Made by a program: the position numbers and the translations under genes. From Mesorhizobium sp. (GTDB lineage Bacteria; Pseudomonadota; Alphaproteobacteria; Rhizobiales; Rhizobiaceae): 64,000 nucleotides of DNA. Below the pieces are notes generated by a model. It saw nothing but the letters and a program-made list of their open reading frames with translations. It was not told the DNA's origin and made no database searches. Numbering within the stretch: the stretch's first letter is position 1; each line of letters opens with the position of its first letter. Shown piece after piece: positions 44,757-53,546 of this stretch. The stretch is taken from NCBI RefSeq assembly GCF_017306545.1, contig NZ_JAFKID010000014.1:96940-160939 (forward strand), in the 5' to 3' direction.

Positions 44757-45244
44757 CTGTCCGTCGCTTCCGGTACGGAGTCGGTCGAAGCGAAATAGGG
44801 CTTGATGTCGATGACCGGCGTGCCGTCCAGCACGTCGATGGCTTCGAGGGCGAGCCGGCCGGCTTCGACGTCGAGCCCGGTGAGCCGCACGACATGCAGG
44901 CCGACCGGGTTCGGCCGGACCGGCGAGCGCAGGGCGAAAACGCCTTTCGCCTCCGTGGCGTGACGCGGCTTCTGGACGATCAGGTTCCGCGGCGCCTCAT
45001 GCAGCCAGGTGAGGATTGCGACATGGCTCACCCGTTCCAGCCCGGCCAGGCCCACGCGGTAGGGCGCCTCGACCGTCAGGGCGGCCGGCTGCCCGGTTTC
45101 GCGCGCCGCGCGCATGTTCTTCGGGCAGTCGGCCCGACTGGTCCATGGCGAGGCGATGCGGCCGATGAAGACGACACGCGCATCCGCCGCCTTCGTCGCC
45201 GGGTCGAAGTCCAGCGCCTGCTCGCCCTCACGCTTGTCGAACAT
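44753..45244 (-). CDS. trmO: tRNA (N6-threonylcarbamoyladenosine(37)-N6)-methyltransferase TrmO
   Basis: A 163-residue SAM-dependent enzyme that methylates t6A37 of certain tRNAs. Family signatures are visible: FIGRIASPW near the start, DCPKNMR, VEAPYRVGLAGLERVSHVAIL, RHATEAKGVFALRSPVRPNPVGLHVVRL, and GTPVIDIKPYF near the C-terminus. ATG 45244 follows GGAGGAG closely; an upstream ATG (45256) is possible. It is divergent from the ArsR-methyltransferase regulator gene. Confidence 0.88.
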   Translation of the reverse strand: MFDKREGEQALDFDPATKAADARVVFIGRIASPWTSRADCPKNMRAARETGQPAALTVEAPYRVGLAGLERVSHVAILTWLHEAPRNLIVQKPRHATEAKGVFALRSPVRPNPVGLHVVRLTGLDVEAGRLALEAIDVLDGTPVIDIKPYFASTDSVPEATDR

Positions 45245-45325
45245 CCGCTCCTCCATGATCGCGAGCGCAAAAGCGCCTCGGCGGCATTTTGTTGTCCCCG
45301 CGCGACATTGGTGATTGCATCGTGT

Positions 45326-45358
45326 TTGAAATCGACATAAAGATATGTTTATATCTTT
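45326..45358 (+). promoter_or_regulatory. Promoter and palindromic operator of the SahR-like/metF operon
   Basis: TTGAAA (45326-45331), 17 bases, TTATAT (45349-45354). The -10 lies inside a perfect inverted repeat AAAGATAT-N4-ATATCTTT (45339-45358). A repressor bound here would block RNA polymerase, as expected for autoregulation by the ArsR-type protein encoded downstream. Confidence 0.7.
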
Positions 45359-45373
45359 TAGGGAATGCGGTCC

Positions 45374-46393
45374 ATGCATGTCGCGCTCGACACGATGGTA
45401 GATATATTGAAGGCGGCGGCCGAATCCAGCCGGTTGCGCATCCTCACGCTGTTGTCGCGCGGCGACCTGACCGTTTCCGACCTCACGGAAATCCTCGGCC
45501 AGTCGCAGCCGCGCGTTTCGCGCCACCTGAAGCTTCTGCTGGAGGCGGAGTTGATCGGCCGCTACCAGGAGGGCTCCTGGGCGTTCTTCCGCCTGTCGGA
45601 CGCCGACTGGGCGCGCGATTTCGTGCTCAGGCTGGTGGCCGACATTCGCGCCTCCGACCCGCAGGTTGAGCGCGACCTCGAGCGGCTGGCGACCGTCAAG
45701 CGCCGGCGGCAGGACCGCGCCGCCGAGTATTTTTCCGACAATGCGGCGAGCTGGGACGAGATTCGTTCCCTGCACGCGCCCGACAAGGCGGTGGAGACGG
45801 CGCTGCTCAAGCTGGTCGGCAAGCGCCCCTTCCAGTCCATGCTCGACCTCGGCACCGGCACCGGCCGCCTGCTGGAAATCTTCGCGCCGCTCTACCGGCG
45901 GGGCATCGGCATCGACATGTCGCGCGAGATGCTGTCGGTGGCGCGGGCGAATCTCGACAAGGCCGGCGTCGCCAACGCGCAGGTGCGGCAGGGCGATATC
46001 TTTTCGCCGCCGGTGGAGCGGGACGCCTTCGATCTCGTCACCATCCATCAGGTGCTGCACTATCTGGACGATCCCGGCAGGGCGATCGCCGAGGCGGCGC
46101 GGCTGCTGCGTCCGGCCGGCCGGCTCGTCATCGTCGATTTCGCCCCGCACACGCTGGAGTTCCTGCGAGACGAACACGCCCACCAGCGGCTCGGCTTCTC
46201 CGACCGGCAGATTGCCGACTGGTTCGCCGAAGCGGGGCTGGAACTGGAGGAAAAAGAAGAGTTCGAGCCGCGTGCCGGCACCGGCGCCCGGCTTACCGTC
46301 AAGCTCTGGCTCGGCCGCGACCGCCGCATGCTGATCGCCGATCCGTCCAACGATGCGCAAGCCGCCCTGCGTCCCATAGGGGAAGTCGCCTGA
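45374..46393 (+). CDS. ArsR-type regulator fused to SAM methyltransferase domain (SahR-like)
   Basis: A 339-residue two-domain protein. Residues 10-75 are an ArsR winged HTH (ESSRLRILTLLSRGDLTVSDLTEILGQSQPRVSRHLKLLLEA) with no metal-ligand CxC motif. Residues 130-310 are a class I methyltransferase fold with MLDLGTGTGRLLE. SahR-type regulators sense S-adenosylhomocysteine through this fold and control methionine-cycle genes. metF follows with a one-base overlap, supporting that role. I start at ATG 45374 (AGGGAA upstream, homologous opening); ATG 45365 is also in frame and close to the predicted transcription start. Confidence 0.85.
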   Translation: MHVALDTMVDILKAAAESSRLRILTLLSRGDLTVSDLTEILGQSQPRVSRHLKLLLEAELIGRYQEGSWAFFRLSDADWARDFVLRLVADIRASDPQVERDLERLATVKRRRQDRAAEYFSDNAASWDEIRSLHAPDKAVETALLKLVGKRPFQSMLDLGTGTGRLLEIFAPLYRRGIGIDMSREMLSVARANLDKAGVANAQVRQGDIFSPPVERDAFDLVTIHQVLHYLDDPGRAIAEAARLLRPAGRLVIVDFAPHTLEFLRDEHAHQRLGFSDRQIADWFAEAGLELEEKEEFEPRAGTGARLTVKLWLGRDRRMLIADPSNDAQAALRPIGEVA

Positions 46394-47328
46394 TGAACCA
46401 GTTCCGATTCTCGCGCCGGCCCGACATCGGCGACAAGATCCGCGTTTCCTTCGAGTTCTTCCCGCCCAAGACCGACGACATGGAGGCGCGGCTGTGGGAG
46501 ACGGTGACGCGGCTCGAGCCGTTGCGGCCGAATTTCGTTTCGGTCACGTACGGCGCGGGGGGCTCGACGCGCGAGCGCACGGCCCGCACGGTCAAGCGCA
46601 TCCTGGATGAATCCTCGCTGGCGCCGGCCGCGCACCTGACCTGCATCGATGCCGACCGCGCCACCGTCGACCAGGTCATCCGGCAGTTCGTCGATCTCGG
46701 CGTCACGCGCTTCGTGGCGTTGCGCGGCGATCCGGCGGCCGGCGTCGGCACGCGCTATCGGCCGCATCCGGGCGGCTACGCCAACGGCGCGGAGATGGTG
46801 GCGGCGCTGAAGCGGTACGGCGATTTCGACATCTCGGTTTCCGCCTATCCGGAAAAGCATCCGGAAAGCCCGGATTTCGCCACCGATATCGACATGTTGA
46901 AGCGCAAGGTGGACAACGGGGCGACGCGCGCCGTCACCCAGTTCTTCTTCGACAACGACATTTACGAGCGCTACGTCGAGCGGGTGCGGCGGGCCGGCAT
47001 CTACATCCCGATCGTGCCGGGCATCCTGCCGGTCCACAACATCCGGCAAGTGGCGAACTTTTCGACCCGCGCCGGCGCGCATGTGCCGGCGTGGCTGGCC
47101 GAGCGCTTCGACGGGCTGGAGAACGACGCGCAGACGCATGCGCTGGTCGCCTCGGCGGTGGCGGCCGAACAGGTGCTCGACCTGGTCGAGCGCGGCGTCA
47201 GCGACTTCCACTTCTACACGATGAATCGCGCCGACCTCGCCTTCGCCATCTGCCACATGATCGGCATCCGCTCGCAGCGGCAGGATGTTTCTCCCACCGC
47301 TGCGGTTCCGGGGGCGGCGGCTGCGTGA
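46393..47328 (+). CDS. metF: Methylenetetrahydrofolate reductase (NAD(P)H)
   Basis: A 311-residue FAD-dependent TIM-barrel enzyme that makes 5-methyltetrahydrofolate for methionine synthesis. It opens with KIRVSFEFFPPKTDDM, with the family E in EFFPPK, then FVSVTYGAGGSTRERT, RFVALRGDP and THFF-equivalent AVTQFFFDNDIY. The stop of the upstream regulator and this ATG overlap (TGATG), giving translational coupling. A perfect palindromic terminator follows. Confidence 0.95.
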   Translation: MNQFRFSRRPDIGDKIRVSFEFFPPKTDDMEARLWETVTRLEPLRPNFVSVTYGAGGSTRERTARTVKRILDESSLAPAAHLTCIDADRATVDQVIRQFVDLGVTRFVALRGDPAAGVGTRYRPHPGGYANGAEMVAALKRYGDFDISVSAYPEKHPESPDFATDIDMLKRKVDNGATRAVTQFFFDNDIYERYVERVRRAGIYIPIVPGILPVHNIRQVANFSTRAGAHVPAWLAERFDGLENDAQTHALVASAVAAEQVLDLVERGVSDFHFYTMNRADLAFAICHMIGIRSQRQDVSPTAAVPGAAAA

Positions 47329-47346
47329 CGGCTCAGCAGAGAATCA

Positions 47347-47374
47347 AAAAGGCCGGGAAATTTCCCGGCCTTTT
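47347..47374. terminator. Bidirectional palindromic terminator after metF
   Basis: A perfect palindrome with arms AAAAGGCCGGGAAA and TTTCCCGGCCTTTT; the runs of A and T make it work in both directions, ending metF and, from the other side, the small minus-strand gene at 47420-47506. Confidence 0.85.
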
Positions 47375-47419
47375 CAATGATTTGGTATATGCCGTCCTGG
47401 CTGCCTTCTTGCCGGCGGT

Positions 47420-47506
47420 TTACGGAAGAACGCCCATGACGAGGGCTCCGATGAATGCAAACGCAGCACAGATCATCAGAGCATTAAGTGGCTTTGTCAG
47501 TCCCAT
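47420..47506 (-). CDS. Small 28-residue single-span membrane peptide
   Basis: A short ORF with a strong ribosome-binding site, AGAGGAGG, 6 bases before ATG 47506. The product starts MGLTKPLN, then one hydrophobic helix of about 18 residues (LMICAAFAFIGALVMGVL) and ends at Pro28 before TAA. The layout (basic residue first, single helix, strong RBS, own promoter-like site, and terminator downstream) argues for a real small membrane protein. I do not recognise a named family; rhizobial genomes contain short unannotated ORFs of this style. It lies between convergent metF and the LysR-type gene. Confidence 0.6.
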   Translation of the reverse strand: MGLTKPLNALMICAAFAFIGALVMGVLP

Positions 47507-47539
47507 CGATAGCCTCCTCTGATAACAGCGATAGGTCGG

Positions 47540-47567
47540 AGTCTAGGGGCATTCGGGCCACAGGCAA
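47540..47567 (-). promoter_or_regulatory. Possible promoter for the 28-residue membrane peptide
   Basis: On the minus strand TTGCCT (47567-47562), a 16-base spacer and TAGACT (47545-47540), 34 bases before the start codon. Confidence 0.35.
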
Positions 47568-47716
47568 GGATAAAATGTGCTGCAATGCGACAGCATTGTG
47601 GAATTTTCGACCTGCTTGCTACCCCTTTCGCCTTGAAATCCCTTGCCAATCGCCGCCCGACGGGGTGTGGAAAAATTATGGCGGGAGCCGGTGCTTTACC
47701 TCCGATCAGGCCGGTG

Positions 47717-48595
47717 TCATGCGCGCATCAGGGCGAGGAATTCCCTTTGCGCATGACTGACGTGCCGCTCCTTGTGGCGGATGGCGAGGAACCGGCGGCG
47801 CGGCAGGGCGAACGGAACCTCGACCAGATGCTCCGCCGCCACCGCCGCATCCGTGACGGCGCGCGACAGCACGGTCGCCCCGGCACCGGCAATGACGGCG
47901 CTGCGCACGGCTTCGTTCGACGGCAGCTCGAGCGCGACGTCGAGTTGCCGCGGGTCGAGCCCGAAGCCGCGCAACGCGCCCTCGAAGACGGCGCGGGTGC
48001 CGGAGCCGCGCTCGCGCAGGACCCAGCGCGTCGCCGTCAGTTCGGCGGCGGCTATGGCTGCGCGGCCGGCCCACGAATGGCCGGCACCCACCACCAGCAC
48101 CATTTCGTCGTCCGCCGCCGGCAGGATTGACAGGGCGGGATCGTCCAATTCGCCTTCGACGAAGCCGAGGTCGGCCAGCCCGTCATGGATGGCGGCGGCC
48201 ACCTGCTCGGTGTTGCCGATGGTCAGCCGCATGGCGATGCCGGGAAAGCGGGTCCGGTAGCGGTGCATGACGCCGGGCAGCCAGTAGTTGGAGATGGTCT
48301 GGCTGGCGATCAGATGCAGCGAGCCGCGCTTCAGGCCGGCGAGATCGGCCAGCACGGCCTCGGCGGAAGCGGCGCGCGCCAGCACCGCTCGCGCCTCCGC
48401 CAGGAACAGGCGGCCGGTCTCGTTCAGCTCGATGCGGCGGCCGACGCGGTTGAAGAACCGTGTCGCGTGCCGCGCCTCGAGCGCGGCGATGGCGGCGCTG
48501 GTGGCCGACTGGGTCAGGCTGAGGTCGCGGGCAGCGCGGGTCAGGTGCTCCTGCTCGGCGACGGCGACGAAGATGCGCAGCTGTTCGAGCGTCAC
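47717..48595 (-). CDS. LysR family transcriptional regulator
   Basis: A 292-residue LysR regulator: N-terminal HTH (LEQLRIFVAVAEQEHLTRAARDLSLTQSATSAAIAALE) and a two-lobed effector domain (about residues 90-290). It lies 28 bases after a YeiH gene in the same direction, the arrangement also seen for YeiE/CysB-like regulators of sulfite or sulfate transport. It probably controls that membrane protein, whose promoter has a perfect -10 but poor -35. Confidence 0.88.
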   Translation of the reverse strand: MTLEQLRIFVAVAEQEHLTRAARDLSLTQSATSAAIAALEARHATRFFNRVGRRIELNETGRLFLAEARAVLARAASAEAVLADLAGLKRGSLHLIASQTISNYWLPGVMHRYRTRFPGIAMRLTIGNTEQVAAAIHDGLADLGFVEGELDDPALSILPAADDEMVLVVGAGHSWAGRAAIAAAELTATRWVLRERGSGTRAVFEGALRGFGLDPRQLDVALELPSNEAVRSAVIAGAGATVLSRAVTDAAVAAEHLVEVPFALPRRRFLAIRHKERHVSHAQREFLALMRA

Positions 48596-48623
48596 GGCAA
48601 GCCCTCCGCAGCCTGCGTCCGGC

Positions 48624-49703
48624 TCATGGCATCGCGAGGATCAGGACGAGGCTGAACGTTGCGATGAAGAGGAAGGCGGCAAGGCCAAGCAGCAGTGGGC
48701 GCAGGCCCTTGGCCCTCAGCTTGCGGATGTCGGTTTCCAGACCCATGGCGGCAAGTGCCATGCTGAGCAGGAAGGTCGTGACGGTCGAAGCCACACTCGT
48801 CGCAGCCTGCGGAAGCGGCAGGACGCTGTTCAGCGCCACGACGGCGATGAAGCCCAGCACGAACCACGGAATAGGCGTCCTGGCGGTCTCGGCGCGGTCG
48901 CCGGTCCTGCCGGCGCGGCGGCCTTCGGCGAAGCCGAGGCAGAGCACCACCGGTGCCAGCAGCATGACGCGGCTGAGCTTGGCGACGGTGCCGAACTCGC
49001 CGGCCGTCTGGCCGCCCTGGAAGGCGGCGGCGACCACCTGGGCGATCTCGTGGATCGAGGCGCCGGCCCACAGGCCGTAGGCATGCGGAGAAAGGCCGAG
49101 CAGCGCCGGCAGCAGCGGATAGGTGAACATGGCGATGGAGCCGAAGACCGTCACGCAGGCCACGGCATAGGCGACGTCCTCGTCGGCGGCGCGGGTTACG
49201 GAACTGGCAGCGATCACCGCCGATGCGCCGCAGATCGAGGTGCCGGCGGCGATTAGCTGGGCGAGCTTGCGCTCCACGCCCATCGCCCGGCCGAGACAGA
49301 TCGTGAACAGGAAGGTGGCGCAAAGCGTCGCCGCGATGACGGCGAGGCCGCGCGCTCCCACTTCGGCGACCTGCGCCGCCGTCAGTTGCAAGCCGAGCAG
49401 CACGATGGCCAGCCGCAGCACTGGCCGCAAGGCGAACCGCACGCCGGGCTTCGCCCATGCCGGCGTGCCGACGAGATTGTGGAAGACCAGCCCGATCAGG
49501 ATCGCCAGGATCATCGGACTCAGCGCCGAGGCGCCCGACACCAGCCGCAGCGCAAAGGCGGTCAGCGCGATCGTCGCCGTCAGCGCCAGGCCGGGCAAGA
49601 GGTTCCGGGCGAGACCTGCCCAAGCCGGTGCGGCGGCCTCCGGCGCGTGGAGAGCCTTGTCCGGCAGGCGACGTGCTACGGGAGGCGGTGTGTGAGCGTT
49701 CAT
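48624..49703 (-). CDS. YeiH family putative sulfate/sulfite-type exporter (UPF0324)
   Basis: A 359-residue inner-membrane protein with about 10 helices. The signatures [18 protein letters not shown] and [15 protein letters not shown] (with the conserved Cys-Gly-Ala-Ser) and the final [18 protein letters not shown] motif identify the UPF0324/YeiH family. Members near LysR regulators such as YeiE are linked to sulfite and sulfate stress, but transport has not been shown for most. It starts at ATG 49703 and its regulator gene follows directly. Confidence 0.85.
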   Translation of the reverse strand: MNAHTPPPVARRLPDKALHAPEAAAPAWAGLARNLLPGLALTATIALTAFALRLVSGASALSPMILAILIGLVFHNLVGTPAWAKPGVRFALRPVLRLAIVLLGLQLTAAQVAEVGARGLAVIAATLCATFLFTICLGRAMGVERKLAQLIAAGTSICGASAVIAASSVTRAADEDVAYAVACVTVFGSIAMFTYPLLPALLGLSPHAYGLWAGASIHEIAQVVAAAFQGGQTAGEFGTVAKLSRVMLLAPVVLCLGFAEGRRAGRTGDRAETARTPIPWFVLGFIAVVALNSVLPLPQAATSVASTVTTFLLSMALAAMGLETDIRKLRAKGLRPLLLGLAAFLFIATFSLVLILAMP

Positions 49704-49764
49704 GGCCGAGGGTCCGCTTGTTTTCCGCCATGCTGTCGCTCATTCCGAAATATCGATCCAACTT

Positions 49765-49793
49765 ATTATATCGTTTCGATCGTTCTACGAAAG
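49765..49793 (-). promoter_or_regulatory. Probable activator-dependent promoter of the YeiH gene
   Basis: A perfect -10 TATAAT on the minus strand at 49770-49765, with only CTTTCG at the -35 position 17 bases away. Two ATATCG repeats flank it (around 49751 and 49769). Confidence 0.45.
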
Positions 49794-49877
49794 CGAATGA
49801 TCGGCAAGGCGCCGCAGACGGTTTTCCTTGTCCGCCGCTTGCCCTAGATTGCCGTTTCATCACCTTCAGGAGTGGCC

Positions 49878-51098
49878 ATGCAGCGATTCGACAATGCCCG
49901 CGAGGCGGCGCTGGGGCTTCGCCCCGACGATCCGGTCTATTGTTTTCGGCCGCAAGTCCTGAAGACGGACGCGCGCCGGTTCATGGAGATGTTTCCCGGC
50001 AGGACCGCCTATGCGGTCAAGACCAACGGCGAGCAGATCGTGCTGAAGGCGCTGGTCGAAGCCGGGGTGAAAACTTTCGACGTGGCTTCGCCCGGCGAGT
50101 TCGCGGCCGTGCGTGCCGTCTCGGCCGACGCCGAGATGCTCTACATGCACCCTGTCAAGGCGCAGTCGCACATAAGGCTGGCGCTGGAGGACTACGGTAT
50201 CCGTGTCGTCGCCGTCGACCACGAGGACGAGATATCCAAGTTGACGCGCGTGGTGCGGGCGCTCGACATCGACCCCGGCGCGATCACCGTTTTCGTGCGC
50301 GTGCAGACCAAGGGCCATGCCGCCTACGAACTGTCGAAGAAATTCGGCGCCGGGCCGGCAAACGCGGTGGAACTGGCCGAGCGTCTCAACCGGACGGGCT
50401 ACAAGGTCGGACTGTGCTTCCACGTCGGCAGCCAGATCGAGGACCCGGACACTTACGAGCGGGCTCTGGCGTCTGCCGACTGGGTGCGCAACCGGCTCTC
50501 CTTCGATCTCGCCGGGCTGGACGTCGGCGGCGGCTTTCCGGCCGAGTACGGCCGCGACCCGAACCGCAAGCAGATAGAGATGCCGTCGCTCGGCCAGATC
50601 ATGTCGCGGCTGTCGGGCGACCTCAAGGAATACGGCTTTGGCGACATGCCGCTGGTGGCCGAACCCGGCCGGGTGATCGTCGCGCGCTGCCTGTCGCTGA
50701 TCGTGCGGGTGCTGATGCGCAAGGGCAGGCGGCTCTACATCAACGACGGCATCTGGGCCTCGCTGTCGGATTCGTGGACCGGCAAGATCACGCTGCCGGC
50801 GCGCTTTATTCCCGACCCGGCGATCCGCACCCGCAACGGCTCGGAAAAGAATATCGTGCCGTTCAAGGTGTGCGGCGCCACCTGCGATTCCGTCGATATC
50901 CTGTCACGTCCGTTCTGGCTGCCGGAAACGGTGGACACCGGCGACTGGATCGAGATCGGCCATATCGGCGCCTATTCGCTGTCGCTGAGGACGCGCTTCA
51001 ACGGCTTTTATCCCGACACGTTCGTGGAGATCTCCACGCCCTTCGACGAGGGCGACGCGCCGCAAGGGTTTGCGAGTTTGGAAACGATGGCGGACTAG
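49878..51098 (+). CDS. Type III PLP-dependent ornithine/lysine-type decarboxylase
   Basis: A 406-residue alanine-racemase-fold decarboxylase (group IV, like eukaryotic ODC). PLP lysine K48 lies in AYAVKTNG, the glycine-rich phosphate loop is GLDVGGGFPAEYG, EPGR binds phosphate, and GATCDSVD supplies the catalytic Cys-Asp of ornithine decarboxylases. Diaminopimelate decarboxylase is disfavoured because its substrate residues and length (about 420) differ. The likely product is putrescine or cadaverine. ATG 49878 follows AGGAG; GTG 49872 is also in frame. A possible promoter (TTTTCC-N17-TAGATT) is at 49822-49850. Confidence 0.87.
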   Translation: MQRFDNAREAALGLRPDDPVYCFRPQVLKTDARRFMEMFPGRTAYAVKTNGEQIVLKALVEAGVKTFDVASPGEFAAVRAVSADAEMLYMHPVKAQSHIRLALEDYGIRVVAVDHEDEISKLTRVVRALDIDPGAITVFVRVQTKGHAAYELSKKFGAGPANAVELAERLNRTGYKVGLCFHVGSQIEDPDTYERALASADWVRNRLSFDLAGLDVGGGFPAEYGRDPNRKQIEMPSLGQIMSRLSGDLKEYGFGDMPLVAEPGRVIVARCLSLIVRVLMRKGRRLYINDGIWASLSDSWTGKITLPARFIPDPAIRTRNGSEKNIVPFKVCGATCDSVDILSRPFWLPETVDTGDWIEIGHIGAYSLSLRTRFNGFYPDTFVEISTPFDEGDAPQGFASLETMAD

Positions 51099-51171
51099 GG
51101 GAATAGGGGAGTAAGGCAATAGGGCAGTATGTTCGCCTACCTCCGCCGCCTTATTCTCTGCTGCCTTCTCT

Positions 51172-52404
51172 TCACAGCTTTTCCAGCAGTTCCGCCGTCG
51201 GCCAGCCGTCTACCGGCAGGCCGAGCCGCATCTGCTCCTTGCGGACGGCCTCGCGCGTGTTGGTGCCGAGGATGCCGTCGACGGTGCCGACGTCGTAGCC
51301 GCGCGCTTCGAGTTTCGTCTGCAATGCCTTCATCCCGGCCTGGTCGAGACCGGGGTCGGGGTTGCGGGGATCATAGGCCGGCGCACCGGCGAAACGGGTG
51401 GCGAGCACCGCCGCCGTCAGCGCGTAGGTCGCCGACTGGTTCCATTCCAGGTAGACGTCGTAGTTGTCGTAGGTGAGGAAGGCGGGGCCCTTGCGGCCCA
51501 TCGGAAGGACGACGCCAGCCCTCAGGCCGTTGTCCTGGAGAGGGGAGCCGTCTGGCCGCGTCACGCCCCGTTCGGCCCATTGCGCGAGCGGCAGCTTGTT
51601 GGTGCGGCCGGTCTGGCTCCAGTCCATCACTTCGGGCACGCGCACTTCCTCGACCCAGGGCTCGCCGCGCTTCCAGCCTTTCATCTCGATTTTCTTGGCC
51701 GTCGTCATGATCACGTCGGGCACGCTGTTGCGCAGGTCGACTTTGTCGTCGCCATCGCCATCGACGCCGTCGGCCAGATAATCGATGGGCAGCATCTGCG
51801 TCTGGCCGATCTCGCCGGCCCAGGCGCCTTTCACGTCCGCCGGTACGGTGCCGCGATCGATCAGGGTGAGCAGCGGAACGATCTGCGGGCGAAACACCTG
51901 CGGGCGGCGGCAGTCGTGCGCCAGCGTCACCAGCGCGTTCAGCGTGTGGAAATCGCCCTGCACGGCGCCGAAATCCGTCTCCAGCGCCCAGAAGGCAGTG
52001 ACGATGGCCGGCGGCACCCCGTACTCAGCCTCGGCGCGGGCGAAGACGTCGGCGTATTTCTTCAGGTTTGCGGCGCCCTGTTTCAGCCGGTAGGCGGAGA
52101 TCATGCGGCCGGAGAACTGGATGAAGGTCTGGGTGAAGACGCCCTGGGCGCGGTCGCGCGCGAGCACTTTCTCGTCGATCCTGGCGTCTTCGAGCGCATC
52201 GAGCCCGACCGCGCCGACGCCTGCGGCCCTGGCTTCCGCCGCCACGTCCTGCTTCCAGGCCTCGAAATCGCCGCCACAGGCGACGGCGGGCGCCGGCTGC
52301 GCGGTGCCCGGCTGCGTTTGAGCCGTCGCGGGCAGGGCGAGCAGCACGGTGCCGAGCACAGCCGCTGCGGCCAGACCCATGTGCGTGAAGATAGTCCGGG
52401 ACAT
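51172..52404 (-). CDS. Lytic murein transglycosylase (SLT family 3, MltB-like) with PG-binding domain
   Basis: A 410-residue exported enzyme: signal peptide about 1-30 (ending ATAQ), an MltB-type lytic domain at about residues 45-330 with catalytic Glu in FWALETDFGAVQGDF, the GEIGQTQMLPIDYL motif and a Ca-like DGDGDDKVD loop, then a C-terminal PG_binding_1 domain (LQTKLEARGYDVGTVDGILGTNTREAVRKEQ). It cleaves glycan strands to anhydromuropeptides in the periplasm. ATG 52404 fits a signal-peptide start; a longer in-frame start at 52500 is less likely. Confidence 0.87.
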   Translation of the reverse strand: MSRTIFTHMGLAAAAVLGTVLLALPATAQTQPGTAQPAPAVACGGDFEAWKQDVAAEARAAGVGAVGLDALEDARIDEKVLARDRAQGVFTQTFIQFSGRMISAYRLKQGAANLKKYADVFARAEAEYGVPPAIVTAFWALETDFGAVQGDFHTLNALVTLAHDCRRPQVFRPQIVPLLTLIDRGTVPADVKGAWAGEIGQTQMLPIDYLADGVDGDGDDKVDLRNSVPDVIMTTAKKIEMKGWKRGEPWVEEVRVPEVMDWSQTGRTNKLPLAQWAERGVTRPDGSPLQDNGLRAGVVLPMGRKGPAFLTYDNYDVYLEWNQSATYALTAAVLATRFAGAPAYDPRNPDPGLDQAGMKALQTKLEARGYDVGTVDGILGTNTREAVRKEQMRLGLPVDGWPTAELLEKL

Positions 52405-52521
52405 CGCTTTCCTTCCGAACCCTCGTGGCTGGCCGCTCCAGCGCGTGGCCACGCGGATCGTCGTTTCAGGAGGACCGGAATGCGGTCCCGCCGCCCGCAA
52501 AAGCAGGCAGCAGGGCGGCTG

Positions 52522-53316
52522 TCAACGGGTGTTCTGCCGCAGCCACTTGACCCAAGTGGCCTCGGACCCGTTGAAAACGTTGATATCCGACTGGCCCGGC
52601 ATGCCGGGAACGCGGCCGGTGCCGGTGTACTGCCAGAAGGTGAAAGGGTGGCTTCCGTACTTCTCGCTCGGGTGGCCGGCGACCGAGCGCAGCCAGTAGG
52701 GATAACCGCGGAAGGTGGAAAGATCGTTGTCGTCGAAGAAGTCGACGGAGGTGTAGATGATCGGCTTCTTGCCGTAGTGCTTCTCGACCATGGTCAGGAA
52801 GGTTTTCATCTCGGCGCGCACGGTGTCGGCTGGCGGCCTGGTCTTGCAGGTCGGCGACTGCGGGTTCCATTCCATATCGAGCACCGGAGGCATGGCGCCG
52901 CGCTCCCTCGGCACATGGTCGATGAACCATTGTGCCTGCTCGCTCGCCGGCCGACAGAAATAGAAGAAATGGTAGGCGCCGCGCGGGATGCCGGCGGCCC
53001 GTGTGCCGGCCCAGTGGCGCTCGAAATTCTCGTCGTAGCGGTCGCCGCCCTCGGTCGCCTTGACGAAGGCGAAGGAGATGCCGCTGGCCTTGGCGGCCGC
53101 CCAGTCGATGTTGGTCTGGTATTTGGCGACGTCGGTGCCGTGGACGGCATAGGTCCAGGGCGCGCCGCTCTGCCATTCGTGCGGCTTGCTGTCCTCGAAG
53201 CGCGGCGCGCGCACGGCGACCGTGGACGAGCCCGCCGGCGCCAGATCGGCGAGCCCGCCGGCGGTCGAACAGGCTGCGAGCGTGCCCAGCGCTACCAATG
53301 CCGCGAAACGGCGCAT
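52522..53316 (-). CDS. Glycoside hydrolase family 25 lysozyme-like lipoprotein
   Basis: A 264-residue protein with a lipobox (LGTLAAC, Cys at about residue 16) and a GH25 barrel: HGTDVAKYQTNIDW, VKATEGGDRYDENF, GAYHFFYFC, and the DxE catalytic pair in PPVLDMEWN, followed by FWQYTGTG near the C-terminus. It should hydrolyse peptidoglycan beta-1,4 bonds. GGGAGAGG precedes ATG 53316. It lies next to a lytic transglycosylase on the same strand, 117 bases upstream, suggesting coordinated wall turnover. Confidence 0.88.
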   Translation of the reverse strand: MRRFAALVALGTLAACSTAGGLADLAPAGSSTVAVRAPRFEDSKPHEWQSGAPWTYAVHGTDVAKYQTNIDWAAAKASGISFAFVKATEGGDRYDENFERHWAGTRAAGIPRGAYHFFYFCRPASEQAQWFIDHVPRERGAMPPVLDMEWNPQSPTCKTRPPADTVRAEMKTFLTMVEKHYGKKPIIYTSVDFFDDNDLSTFRGYPYWLRSVAGHPSEKYGSHPFTFWQYTGTGRVPGMPGQSDINVFNGSEATWVKWLRQNTR

Positions 53317-53546
53317 GACCTCTCCCAACCCCGGACATATCCAAGGCCGGTGCCAGCCGGCCGCTGGTGGGTTCCTTGCTGTGGTGATCGGCGATCCCCC
53401 GCGGACGGCGGCCCCACGCGCACGCCCGATATTTCATGGTCATCGGCCATCATGGTTGATTTTCGGTTGATGGCGCTCGACAGGCCGGCGAATTTGCGGG
53501 AGCAATGGCGGCAAATCGATGGCGGAATCGGTCGGGCGGAGGCGAG

